Shown one piece after another: positions 53,831-61,646 of a stretch of DNA of 64,000 nucleotides; within the stretch, counting starts at the first letter, position 1; each line of letters begins with the position of its first letter. Position numbers and translations under genes: made by a program. This DNA is from Rheinheimera sp. (GTDB lineage Bacteria > Pseudomonadota > Gammaproteobacteria > Enterobacterales > Alteromonadaceae): NCBI GenBank assembly GCA_003543135.1, contig DPJG01000022.1, positions 124,001-188,000 on the forward strand, in the 5' to 3' direction. The notes beneath the pieces were generated by a model. That model did not search any database. It worked only from the letters and a program-made list of their open reading frames with translations, and was not told where the DNA came from.

Positions 53831-54394
53831 ATGTCTGTTGTTCATCGTTATACCCTGCCTGTGTTGTTGTCATTTTTTCTGACCAGCTGTGGTTATTTTT
53901 CTGCTGATCCTAAACAACTGGCTGAACAGGCCTGGCTTGCCAAAGATCAACAATTAGCAGAGGCAGTGAGCCAAATTCGTGAACAGGGGCTGGATGCAGT
54001 GGTAGCCTCTGCAGAAGCAGGTTCGGTGGCTGCCTGTGTGGCCGGAAAACTGACCACAGACCCACTGGGGAAACTGATTAGTGTTGAAGGTGCTCTGGCG
54101 GAATCGGCCAAAGTGGCGCAATTATTAGCCGACTTAGAACAATTGTTACAGCAGGATTTTAGCTTTGAACAGCTGGCCAGCACCCTTGAAAAAGGTGCAG
54201 CGGCTGCAGCTTATGCCAAAACCTTAATCGACCAGCAAGGTCTGGAACAGGCGCTGCAGACGTTAAAACAAATGGTGAGTGCCAGCAGCGCTGTTGCACA
54301 GCAAGACTTAGGGGCGCATTTGCAGTCCTTATTACAGTCTTGTCAGACTGCAGCCCCGGCAGAAACAACTAGCACCACATCACAAAAAGTCTGA
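53831..54394 (+). CDS. Lipoprotein divergent from the BlaI-like operon, unknown
   Basis: The ATG at 53831 with AGGAG 6 bases upstream gives a 187-residue precursor; the longer frame from 53630 runs through the operators and is not plausible. The lipobox is FLTSC (Cys20). The mature part is Ala/Leu/Gln-rich and helical, with conserved-looking AEAGSVAACVAGKL and a Cys near the end (SLLQSCQTA). No domain is recognised. Sharing the operator region with the repressor suggests joint control with the M56-M23 protease and the serine hydrolase. Confidence 0.8.
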   Translation: MSVVHRYTLPVLLSFFLTSCGYFSADPKQLAEQAWLAKDQQLAEAVSQIREQGLDAVVASAEAGSVAACVAGKLTTDPLGKLISVEGALAESAKVAQLLADLEQLLQQDFSFEQLASTLEKGAAAAAYAKTLIDQQGLEQALQTLKQMVSASSAVAQQDLGAHLQSLLQSCQTAAPAETTSTTSQKV

Positions 54395-54416
54395 GTACTT
54401 TTGTATCTGCTTCATT

Positions 54417-54448
54417 AAAAAACGGCGACTCAAGTCGCCGTTTTTTTT
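54417..54448 (+). terminator. Strong terminator after the lipoprotein gene
   Basis: AACGGCGACT, loop CA, AGTCGCCGTT, with an A-run before and eight Ts after. It can work in both directions and also ends the barrel remnant on the minus strand. Confidence 0.93.
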
Positions 54449-54450
54449 GC

Positions 54451-54900
54451 TCAGAACTGATACCGCAGATGTATCAGATACTGGTTTACATCCGCAGGCT
54501 CCAGCAACACTCGCTGGTAGCTAATGCCAGCCTGCCAGTCCGGACTTAACTGATAGTTCAGCGTCAGCCCGGAAAACCAGTCGGTGCCGTCCAGCTCCTG
54601 CGTTAAAGTGCTAGCTGCCATCTGGCTGCTTAGATCGGCTTGCCAGTGGAACACTCCCAGTGGCAGTTCAAACTGCCAGTTATTAAACTGCCAGAATTGC
54701 CAGCGTATTGCTGCCGACACCCCGTCACCTAACACCGGTGTGGCCTGGGCTACCAGCTGCTGATATTTGGTCGCATCCAACACTGAGCCGGATATAGTGG
54801 CACTGCCTTCCCCCAGCTTTTGGTAACCAGTGTCAGTGCTTATCGAATTGGGATTATGCTGAAAAGTGTTTGCAGGAGAACTTTTTACGGAAAGAGAAGC
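54451..54900 (-). pseudogene. 5'-truncated outer-membrane beta-barrel gene remnant
   Basis: The minus-strand frame opens right after a stop codon at 54901-54903 and runs to 54451 with no ATG. The only start-like codons are a GTG at 54783 and a TTG after it, well inside. The reading from 54900 looks coding throughout: SSPANTFQHNPNSIS and STDTGYQKLGEG, then alternating aromatic strands (WQFWQFNNWQFELPLGVFHW), GTDWFSGLTLNYQLSPDWQA, and a terminal aromatic strand HLRYQF. This matches the C-terminal half of an OmpA-like 8-strand barrel. The N-terminal strands and signal peptide are missing, replaced by the end of the ICMT-like gene. I read it as a decayed gene; a short GTG-started protein of 110 residues is the alternative. 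Confidence 0.65.
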
Positions 54901-54947
54901 TCAATATCTTGGCCGCCACTGCAGCAAAAACGGAGCACTCGGCCCCG

Positions 54948-55421
54948 CTACAACCACCGCCTCACTTTTTGTTGATATTGCAAAAACGCTGCGCCAAATA
55001 AGGCGGTGAGGGCTCGCTCTTCCGGCTTGATCTGAAATTGATTCAGGTACCAGACAAAAAACGGCAAAGGTACAAAAGCACTGACGTCCGCCAGCCATAA
55101 AGCCCAGCCGAACAGCACCAGCAACATACCCAGATACATCGGATTGCGGCTGTTCCGGAAAATACCCTGTTGCACCAGCTGACTGGCAGCCTGGGGATTT
55201 AACGGGTTCACAGTGGTTTGCGCGCGGCGAAAAGTAATAACGCCAAGCAGAGCTATCACGATCCCGGCTGCGCACCAAGCACCAGCCAACCCTGCTCGCC
55301 AGAACACAAAATCCACCGGAATAAATTGCCATAATGGCAGCAGATGGGTGCAGCCAAACATCAGAACGGCAAAAATCAGCATCAATAAAAGCGGGGGAAT
55401 TTTTAATTCAAGGCGGGACAT
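54948..55421 (-). CDS. ICMT-like membrane methyltransferase (isoprenylcysteine carboxyl methyltransferase family)
   Basis: The ATG at 55421 with GGAG 6 bases before it gives a 157-residue membrane protein. It has about four hydrophobic segments: residues 8-24, 37-58, 95-110 and 113-125. The family core is QGIFRNSRNPMYLGMLLVLF with a later KPEERALTALFG (conserved Glu-Glu). Bacterial members are called ICMT or PEMT-like; their substrates are largely unknown, as bacteria lack prenylated proteins. A terminator of deoA lies just upstream. Confidence 0.87.
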   Translation of the reverse strand: MSRLELKIPPLLLMLIFAVLMFGCTHLLPLWQFIPVDFVFWRAGLAGAWCAAGIVIALLGVITFRRAQTTVNPLNPQAASQLVQQGIFRNSRNPMYLGMLLVLFGWALWLADVSAFVPLPFFVWYLNQFQIKPEERALTALFGAAFLQYQQKVRRWL

Positions 55422-55438
55422 CAGAAACTCCATCTTGC

Positions 55439-55464
55439 AAAAACAGGCAATCCTTTGCCTGTTT
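55439..55464 (-). terminator. cdd-deoA terminator
   Basis: AAACAGGCAA (55441-55450), loop TCCT, TTGCCTGTTT (55455-55464). On the minus strand it is followed by TTTTGC. It lies 28 bases after the deoA stop. Confidence 0.82.
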
Positions 55465-55491
55465 TATCAGCGTTCTTGAAAAAGTGCCAGC

Positions 55492-56808
55492 CTAATCAAT
55501 CACTTTATGCACTATCGGGTGCAGCAGCGCAGCGCTGTCACTGAAAGTTAAAGCGGCCAGATATTCACTGCAGGCTTTATCAGCCGCTTCTTTTGAAGCA
55601 GCATGTACCCGCGCCAGCAGATCACCTTTGGTGACCTTATTGCCAAGGGCAAGCACATCACTAAAACCAACGGCTGGGTCTATTTGTTGGGACGGATGGG
55701 CACGGCCCCCCCCTAAACGCACCACAGCCATCCCCACAGCGACAGTATCGCTAGCTGCCAGGAAGCCATCCTGAGGCGCCAGAATATCCTGCACCACTGG
55801 CGCTGCCGCCAGGTATTGCTGTGGTTTTTCCATCAGATCCACAGGTCCGCCCATAGCCGCAACCATCTGGGCAAATATTTCCGCCGCTTTGCCTGATGTT
55901 AAGCTGTGTTCCAGTGCTTTAATAGCGCTGGCTTTATCAGGCTGTAAACCAGCCAGTTGTAACATGCTGGCACCCAGCTCTAAAGTCACCTGATGTAGTC
56001 TTGGCTCGCGGTATTTGCCGGTTAAATAATCCAGCGTTTCCAATACTTCCAATACGTTGCCCGCGGTCGCGCCCAAACATTCGTTCATATCTGTCAGCAG
56101 CGCCTGAGTTTTTACACCGGCGCCTTTGGCAGTATTCACAATGCTGGTGGCAAGGGCTGAAGCGTCGGCCACATTTTTCATAATGGCGCCTGAACCGATT
56201 TTGACGTCCATCGTCAGCACATCCAGACCAGCCGCCAGTTTTTTCGACAAAATAGAAGCGGTAATAAGCGGAATAGATTCCACAGTGGCGGTGACATCAC
56301 GAATAAGATACAAACGACGGTCGGCCGGCGCGAGTTCAGCACTTTGGCCAACGATGACACAACCTAACCGTGCCACTTCGGCCTGAATTTTCGCCAGTGG
56401 CTGAGTGCAGCTATAACCCGGAATAGTTTCCAGTTTATCTACAGTGCCGCCGGTATGGCCTAAACCACGGCCAGCAATCATCGGCACATAAGCACCACAA
56501 GCCGCTATCATCGGCGCCAGCATTAAACTGACTTTGTCGCCGACACCACCGGTGGAATGTTTATCCACCACAGGGCCATTGAGTTTACCGGCCCAGTTTA
56601 ATACAGCGCCTGAGTCACGCATGGCACGGGTTAAGGCCACAGTTTCTTCGGTGACCATGCCATTTAAATAAATCGCCATGGCAAGGGCTGCGGTCTGGCC
56701 TTCGCTGAAACTATTGTCAGTAATACCTTTGACAAACTGCTCTATGGCCGCCTGAGGTAACTGGCCGCCATTTCGTTTTAATTTGATAATTTCCTGCGGT
56801 AAATACAC
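55492..56808 (-). CDS. deoA: Thymidine phosphorylase
   Basis: This 438-residue enzyme cleaves thymidine or deoxyuridine with phosphate in pyrimidine salvage. Signatures are EGQTAALAMAIYLNGM, VVDKHSTGGVGDKVSLMLAP, MIAGRGLGHTGGTVDKLETI, the KLAAGLDVLTMDVKIGSGAI block and the C-terminal barrel-sandwich domain with VVRLGGGRAHPSQQIDPAVG. Length matches E. coli DeoA (440). It lies 11 bases after cdd, so cytidine deamination and the next salvage step are co-expressed. Confidence 0.97.
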   Translation of the reverse strand: MYLPQEIIKLKRNGGQLPQAAIEQFVKGITDNSFSEGQTAALAMAIYLNGMVTEETVALTRAMRDSGAVLNWAGKLNGPVVDKHSTGGVGDKVSLMLAPMIAACGAYVPMIAGRGLGHTGGTVDKLETIPGYSCTQPLAKIQAEVARLGCVIVGQSAELAPADRRLYLIRDVTATVESIPLITASILSKKLAAGLDVLTMDVKIGSGAIMKNVADASALATSIVNTAKGAGVKTQALLTDMNECLGATAGNVLEVLETLDYLTGKYREPRLHQVTLELGASMLQLAGLQPDKASAIKALEHSLTSGKAAEIFAQMVAAMGGPVDLMEKPQQYLAAAPVVQDILAPQDGFLAASDTVAVGMAVVRLGGGRAHPSQQIDPAVGFSDVLALGNKVTKGDLLARVHAASKEAADKACSEYLAALTFSDSAALLHPIVHKVID

Positions 56809-56819
56809 GTTGAACTCCG

Positions 56820-57266
56820 TTAAGATTTGGCAGCTGCGCTGGTGTCAACTTTAGTGCTTTCAGCTAAATACAAGGGAGTAAAAGCACTGGGTAATAATTC
56901 GCCTAAAGTCCACTGCTGGATTTGGCCCAGATGATTACAACTGGCTATCGGGCTTTGTGGGGTAAAAAATTCGGCAATCACCTGACGGCAAATACCACAG
57001 GGAGGGGTCAGTTTTTCCTGGGGTGTATAGACCACTAAAGCCTGAAACTGACGCTCACCCGCCACTACGGCGGCAGCAATAGCATTACGTTCAGCACAAG
57101 TAGTACCGCCATAAGAGGCGTTTTCAACGTTACAACCGGTATAAATTTTGCCGCTTTGCGCCAGAATGGCCACACCCACCGGAAAGTGGCTGTAAGGGGC
57201 GTATGCTTGCTCAGAGGCAGCGCGGGCTTGTTGTTGCAGTAAAGCCCAATCCACAGATGTTTTCAT
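56820..57266 (-). CDS. cdd: Cytidine deaminase (short tetrameric type)
   Basis: This 148-residue zinc enzyme deaminates cytidine and deoxycytidine. The start is the ATG at 57266; an upstream TTG is less likely. Motifs are AYAPYSHFPVGVAI, TGCNVENASYGGTTCAERNA (catalytic Glu and zinc Cys) and PPCGICRQVIAEF (two zinc Cys). It is the short tetrameric form rather than the two-domain E. coli form. The first gene of the cdd-deoA unit. Confidence 0.95.
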   Translation of the reverse strand: MKTSVDWALLQQQARAASEQAYAPYSHFPVGVAILAQSGKIYTGCNVENASYGGTTCAERNAIAAAVVAGERQFQALVVYTPQEKLTPPCGICRQVIAEFFTPQSPIASCNHLGQIQQWTLGELLPSAFTPLYLAESTKVDTSAAAKS

Positions 57267-57411
57267 CAACTGAAAATCTCAGGTTTGTTAGGGCAGCCTG
57301 TTATGCACCGATTTTTGCGCGGAATCAAGAGTGGTTTTCGCAAATTTGCCGAAATTACTCACAGATTGTTGTTTTTAGCTACAAAGTAGCAACAACCATA
57401 CTGCCGGATGG

Positions 57412-58593
57412 CTAAATGCTGGCAGCAGCCTGTGCAGCACGGGCGCGCTGACTGAACAACCAGACTGCAGCAAATAACCATAAAGCCACCAGTGGTAACA
57501 TCCAGAATGCAGTACCAATACCGGCCGCGTTGGCCCAAAGCCCGGTGCCAAGGCCTGCCAGCTGGCAGCCTAAAGAACCGCCGATATTCGATAAACCCGA
57601 TAACACCGGGCCCTGCTGCGGTGCCAGATCCATGGCTGTTGCCAGTAGCAGCGGATAAACACCACCAAGGCCAAGCCCCAGTAACAGATTACCTGCCGAC
57701 AAAACCCAGCTGCTATCGGCCAGTTTTAATACCAGAGCGCCGGCCAACATCATCAGCACGAGTAGCCGCAGCAAAGACGTGGCGCCAAGATAGGGGATCA
57801 GATAAGCAAAACCCAGGCGGCTTAGCACCATTCCACCGGTAAACCAGGCAAAAATTAATCTGGCCTGTTCAGTTGGATACATCAGGGCGGAACTGGCATA
57901 ACTGACAAACCAGTTGCCATTGCCCCATTCCACAGCACCATAACCAAACATCGCCAAAGCCAAAGCAACAAACACCGGCTGTTTTAATACCGCTTTATAC
58001 GACAAACTATGCCTTGGCGCAGGCTCAGCGGCCGGGTCTGCTTCTACCCTGCGCCCTATCCATAACGCATACATCGCCAGCACCACTAACAACAAGGCCA
58101 GCAGTCGCAAAGGCCAGCGCCAGTCAGGCAACCACCAGTACATCACCACCACCAGAAAAGGCGCCGCCAGGGTGCCAAGACTAAACATAAAGTCCATCAA
58201 CCCCATCATTTTGGCTCTTTTATTGGCGTGCAGACGGGCGATCAGGGTATGACCAATGGTGAACATCACAGAGCAGAACAGCCCAAAGAAAAAAATGCCC
58301 AATAACAAATGCCAGGCCTGATATGCCAGTGAAATGGCCAGCAGAATCACTGTTTCAGTCAGCGCTAAAAAGGCGAATAACGGCAGAAAATGAAACTTCT
58401 GCACATATTTGCCCCCCAGATAAGCGCCGGACACAGTGCCAAGGGCCATCACCAGAAAAAACCAGCCACTTTGCGCTGCGCTCATGCCAAGCTCGTGGTT
58501 TAAATCCGGTAGCAATACGCCCCACAAAATAATTAATAAACCCAGCAGAAAAAATCCGCTGAAGATCAAGGCTGTGGGGTGAAGTCTGGACAT
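57412..58593 (-). CDS. MFS transporter
   Basis: This 393-residue protein has 12 hydrophobic segments in two halves. The start at ATG 58593 gives MSRLHPTALIFSGFFLLGLL; the frame extends 16 codons upstream without support. Family marks are a loop between helices 2 and 3 (GGKYVQKF) and GLGLGGVYPLLLATAMD in the second half. LDFMFSLGTLAAP-like LMDFMFSLGTLAAP and WGNGNWFVSYAS recall sugar- or nucleoside-type MFS members, but the substrate cannot be named. It stands between cdd and the YafV-like gene and is likely its own unit. Confidence 0.85.
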   Translation of the reverse strand: MSRLHPTALIFSGFFLLGLLIILWGVLLPDLNHELGMSAAQSGWFFLVMALGTVSGAYLGGKYVQKFHFLPLFAFLALTETVILLAISLAYQAWHLLLGIFFFGLFCSVMFTIGHTLIARLHANKRAKMMGLMDFMFSLGTLAAPFLVVVMYWWLPDWRWPLRLLALLLVVLAMYALWIGRRVEADPAAEPAPRHSLSYKAVLKQPVFVALALAMFGYGAVEWGNGNWFVSYASSALMYPTEQARLIFAWFTGGMVLSRLGFAYLIPYLGATSLLRLLVLMMLAGALVLKLADSSWVLSAGNLLLGLGLGGVYPLLLATAMDLAPQQGPVLSGLSNIGGSLGCQLAGLGTGLWANAAGIGTAFWMLPLVALWLFAAVWLFSQRARAAQAAASI

Positions 58594-58743
58594 CTGCTCA
58601 GGATCCGCTGGCTGGAAAACCGTGATTATAAAGCAGATCATGTTGTTGTAAGCGCTTTAGCGCAGCGTTTTTACCCGCATACGAATGCAGCGCCTGTTTT
58701 CAAACGAGCGGCAGGCCATGCTTATAGGCAAGTGAGCCTGCCG

Positions 58744-59535
58744 TTACAGCAGGCTAAAATCGTCGGCGTCCAGCATGGCCGGAAATTTCTGCCGGAAGTC
58801 CTGCAATTGCACTAAATCCAGGTTGGCCAGCAACACGCCGGCCTGATGTGGCTTTAGCTCAGCCTGTGGTTGCCCCAGATAATCCAGCACCAGCGAATCA
58901 CCGCTGTAATCAAAACCATTGTCGTCCTGACCCACTCTGTTACAGCCCAGCACATAAGCCTGATTTTCAATAGCACGGGCAGCCAGCAGCGTACGCCAGA
59001 TGTCACGGCGCGCCTGTGGCCAGTTGGCTACATAGATCAGCACATCATAATCGCCCCTGTTGCGGGCAAACACCGGAAAACGCAGGTCATAACAAACCTG
59101 CAGCATCAAACGAAACCCTTTATATTGCACTACTTTGCGACAAGCACCCGCCACATAATGCTGATGTTCGTTTGCCATCCGGAACAGGTGTTTTTTATCG
59201 TAATACTCAATCGACCCGTCCGGGTGTACAAACAACAATCTGTTGTGCACCCCTTCGGCGGTTTTTATCGCCACAGAACCACAAATGGCCCACTGATAAA
59301 ACATCGCCTGTTGCTGCAGCCACTGTACTGTTGGCCCTGTCATCTCTTCGGCAATCAGGTTGCTTTGCATCGAAAAACCACTGTTAAAGGTTTCCGGCAG
59401 CAGCACCAGATCAACCTCTCTGAGTTTGCTGAATTGTTCCGCAAAATAGGCTCTGTTGGCCGCTGCGTCCTGCCACACCAGCTCAGACTGAATGAGCGCT
59501 ACATTCAGCTGTTTTGTTATCGGCTTAACCGGCAT
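58744..59535 (-). CDS. YafV-like omega-amidase (nitrilase family)
   Basis: The ATG at 59535 gives a 263-residue carbon-nitrogen hydrolase. The catalytic triad is Glu in LLPETFNSGF, Lys in YDKKHLFRM and Cys in LQVCYDLRFP. E. coli YafV hydrolyses alpha-ketoglutaramate and related omega-amides produced by glutamine transaminases. Its start overlaps the end of the aminotransferase gene by 19 bases. The pair fits the methionine-salvage logic in which 2-oxo-4-methylthiobutyrate is transaminated with Gln or Asn and the oxo-amide is then cleared. Confidence 0.92.
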   Translation of the reverse strand: MPVKPITKQLNVALIQSELVWQDAAANRAYFAEQFSKLREVDLVLLPETFNSGFSMQSNLIAEEMTGPTVQWLQQQAMFYQWAICGSVAIKTAEGVHNRLLFVHPDGSIEYYDKKHLFRMANEHQHYVAGACRKVVQYKGFRLMLQVCYDLRFPVFARNRGDYDVLIYVANWPQARRDIWRTLLAARAIENQAYVLGCNRVGQDDNGFDYSGDSLVLDYLGQPQAELKPHQAGVLLANLDLVQLQDFRQKFPAMLDADDFSLL

Positions 59536-60668
59536 AACCGCTCCGCTGCTTGTTGTAAGGTTGCATCCTGTTTGGCAAAACAAAAACGGATAATTTTACT
59601 GTCCTGCTCCTGGCGGGAAAATACTGACAAAGGAATGGCTGCCACGCCAACATCTGTTGCCAGAGAGCGGCAAAATTCCAGGTCATCAAGATCACTGATG
59701 GCGCTGTAGTCAGCCAGCTGAAAATAAGTGCCGGCACAAGGCAATAACTTAAACTGGCTCTGGCTGAGTAAAGCGGCAAAACGGTCGCGTTTTTGCTGAT
59801 AAAAACCAGCCAGGCCTGTGACCAGCTCAGGTGACGTTTCTAAGATGCTGGCAATGGCATATTGCGCCGGGGTAAAACTGGAAAAAGTCACATACTGATG
59901 AATTTTGCGAAATTCCGTGGTTAATGCCGGCGGTGCCACGCAATAACCGAGTTTCCAGCCAGTGACATGGAAAGTTTTGCCAAAAGAGCTGACGACAAAA
60001 CTACGCTCCTGCAGCGCAGCCTGCTGATGTGCACTGAGCTGTGGTGCCCCATCAAACACCATATGCTCATACACTTCATCACTGATACAAAACAGGCCAT
60101 GTTGCTGCACCAGTTCTGCTAAGGCCTGCCAGTCTTGCTGACTAAATACCATGCCTGTTGGATTGTGTGGGCTATTGACGATAATCAGTTTGGTTTGGTC
60201 ACTGACTCGGCGGTGCACCGCCGGCCAGTCAATCCGATAATCCGGCGCCGTTAACTGAATATGTACAGTTTTACCACCGGCCAGTTCAACAGCTGGCTGA
60301 TAACTGTCATAAGCGGGATCAAACACCAGCACTTCATCACCGGGCCGCACCACCGCCTGAATGGCAACAAACAGCGCTTCAGTGGCACCAGAGGTAATAG
60401 TAACTTCGGTATCGGCATTGACCATACGGCCATAACAACGCTCAGTGAGCCGCGCAATTTGCTGGCGTAATTCCAGCACACCTGCCATTGGCGCATATTG
60501 GTTTTTACCGGCCAATACCTGTTGATTTAACTGTTGCAATAAGGCTTCCGGCGCCGGAAAATCCGGAAAACCCTGAGACAAATTAATGGCTTGCTGTTCT
60601 AAAGCTAACTGAGACATCTGGGTGAAAATAGTAGTGCCCACCCAGGGCAACTTACTGCGCAAATCCAT
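59517..60668 (-). CDS. YbdL-like methionine/glutamine-type aminotransferase
   Basis: The ATG at 60668 with AGGAG 5 bases upstream gives a 383-residue class I PLP aminotransferase. It starts MDLRSKLPWVGTTIFTQM like E. coli YbdL (386 residues), which prefers methionine, His and Phe. Motifs are the NLSQGFPDFPAP loop, TSGATEALF, VNSPHNPTGMVF, and the PLP lysine in SFGKTFHVTGWKLGY. Overlap with the omega-amidase gene indicates co-translation. It is divergent from the MtnB-like gene, 161 bases away, which supports a methionine-salvage context. Confidence 0.92.
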   Translation of the reverse strand: MDLRSKLPWVGTTIFTQMSQLALEQQAINLSQGFPDFPAPEALLQQLNQQVLAGKNQYAPMAGVLELRQQIARLTERCYGRMVNADTEVTITSGATEALFVAIQAVVRPGDEVLVFDPAYDSYQPAVELAGGKTVHIQLTAPDYRIDWPAVHRRVSDQTKLIIVNSPHNPTGMVFSQQDWQALAELVQQHGLFCISDEVYEHMVFDGAPQLSAHQQAALQERSFVVSSFGKTFHVTGWKLGYCVAPPALTTEFRKIHQYVTFSSFTPAQYAIASILETSPELVTGLAGFYQQKRDRFAALLSQSQFKLLPCAGTYFQLADYSAISDLDDLEFCRSLATDVGVAAIPLSVFSRQEQDSKIIRFCFAKQDATLQQAAERLCRLSR

Positions 60669-60829
60669 AAAACTCCTTTTGACCTCATGTTGCAGCGCGG
60701 CAGAACAAGCTGATGCTAGCATTTTTGCCGGCCAATTGTCTGTCAGCACCGAAAAAAACGGCTTGGCCTCAAGCTGCCAGCAATGTTACCATCCAAGACA
60801 TTTCAACACCTAGACGTCTAACCATAAAG

Positions 60830-61462
60830 ATGAATCAACTAGCCAGCAGCAATCAACTCAATCCATATGCCATTCAACTTTGTGCTTTGGGACGCTGGAT
60901 CAGCGCTAAACAATGGGCACCGGCCGGCAGCGGTAATTTTTCTATCCGGCTGAATGAGCACAGTGCGCTGGTCACTCCGGCATATAAGGACAAAGCTGAG
61001 CTGAGCCCACAAGATTTGGCTTTACTGACCTGGCACAATACCCAACCAAATCAGAACCCAACACTTTCACCCTGCACTTTGCTGCACAGCACTATTTACC
61101 AGCTGGTTAGCAGTGCCAGAGTGGTGCTGCAAACCCAGTCTGTTGCGGCAATAGTGTTTTCCAGGCTGATGAGAGCCGATCAGCATCTGTTTTGTGGTTA
61201 TGATCTGCAGCAGTTGATCCAGCCAGAGACGCGACATCAGGCCGGTGTGAATCTGCCGATTCTGGATGCCAACCTTACCTGGCCACAACTGGCCCGGGAA
61301 CTTGAACATCGTCAGCATCAGCTCAGCTCCGCCTTCTTAGTGCGGGGCCAGGGCCTTTATGTCTGGGCCGACAATCTGGAGCAAGCCAAACGGCAACTGG
61401 AGGCGTGGGAGTTTTTATTCAGCTGTGAACTGGAAAGACTCAAAGTGTCAGGACAGCTATAA
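60830..61462 (+). CDS. MtnB-like class II aldolase protein lacking zinc ligands
   Basis: This 210-residue protein follows the methylthioribulose-1-phosphate dehydratase (MtnB/APIP) sequence closely: LGRWISAKQWAPAGSGNFSI then RL, VTPAYKDKAELSPQDLALL, RVVLQTQSVAAIVFSRLM, FCGYDLQQLI, and SAFLVRGQGLYVWADNLEQA. The family zinc site is His-x-His in LHTHS and His in RGHGxYxWG. Here these are Gln101, Gln103 and Gln174. MtnB uses the metal for its dehydration, so this copy is probably not a normal dehydratase. The frame is intact with no sign of decay. No mtnC, mtnD or mtnA follows. Start ATG 60830 chosen by homology; the frame opens earlier. Confidence 0.83.
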   Translation: MNQLASSNQLNPYAIQLCALGRWISAKQWAPAGSGNFSIRLNEHSALVTPAYKDKAELSPQDLALLTWHNTQPNQNPTLSPCTLLHSTIYQLVSSARVVLQTQSVAAIVFSRLMRADQHLFCGYDLQQLIQPETRHQAGVNLPILDANLTWPQLARELEHRQHQLSSAFLVRGQGLYVWADNLEQAKRQLEAWEFLFSCELERLKVSGQL

Positions 61463-61646
61463 CAGCAGCAATCTAAGCCCCGTCATTTCTGCCCGGCAGC
61501 CTGCGCGCTTTTTTGGTGCATTTACGCGCCAGCAAATAGCAACCAGGTAACACGTCAACCAATATTGTTCATATAATTCAATTAATTACACACAGGAACA
61601 ACAATTGCTTTATGCCTGTAATCTCTGAGCATGGAGCTGTTGCCAC

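Noticed and set aside
54901-55332. 143-codon minus-strand frame overlapping the ICMT-like gene
   Set aside because: It is in another frame of a gene with clear ICMT motifs and a good ribosome site. It does share the stop codon just before the barrel remnant, but it is not part of that gene.
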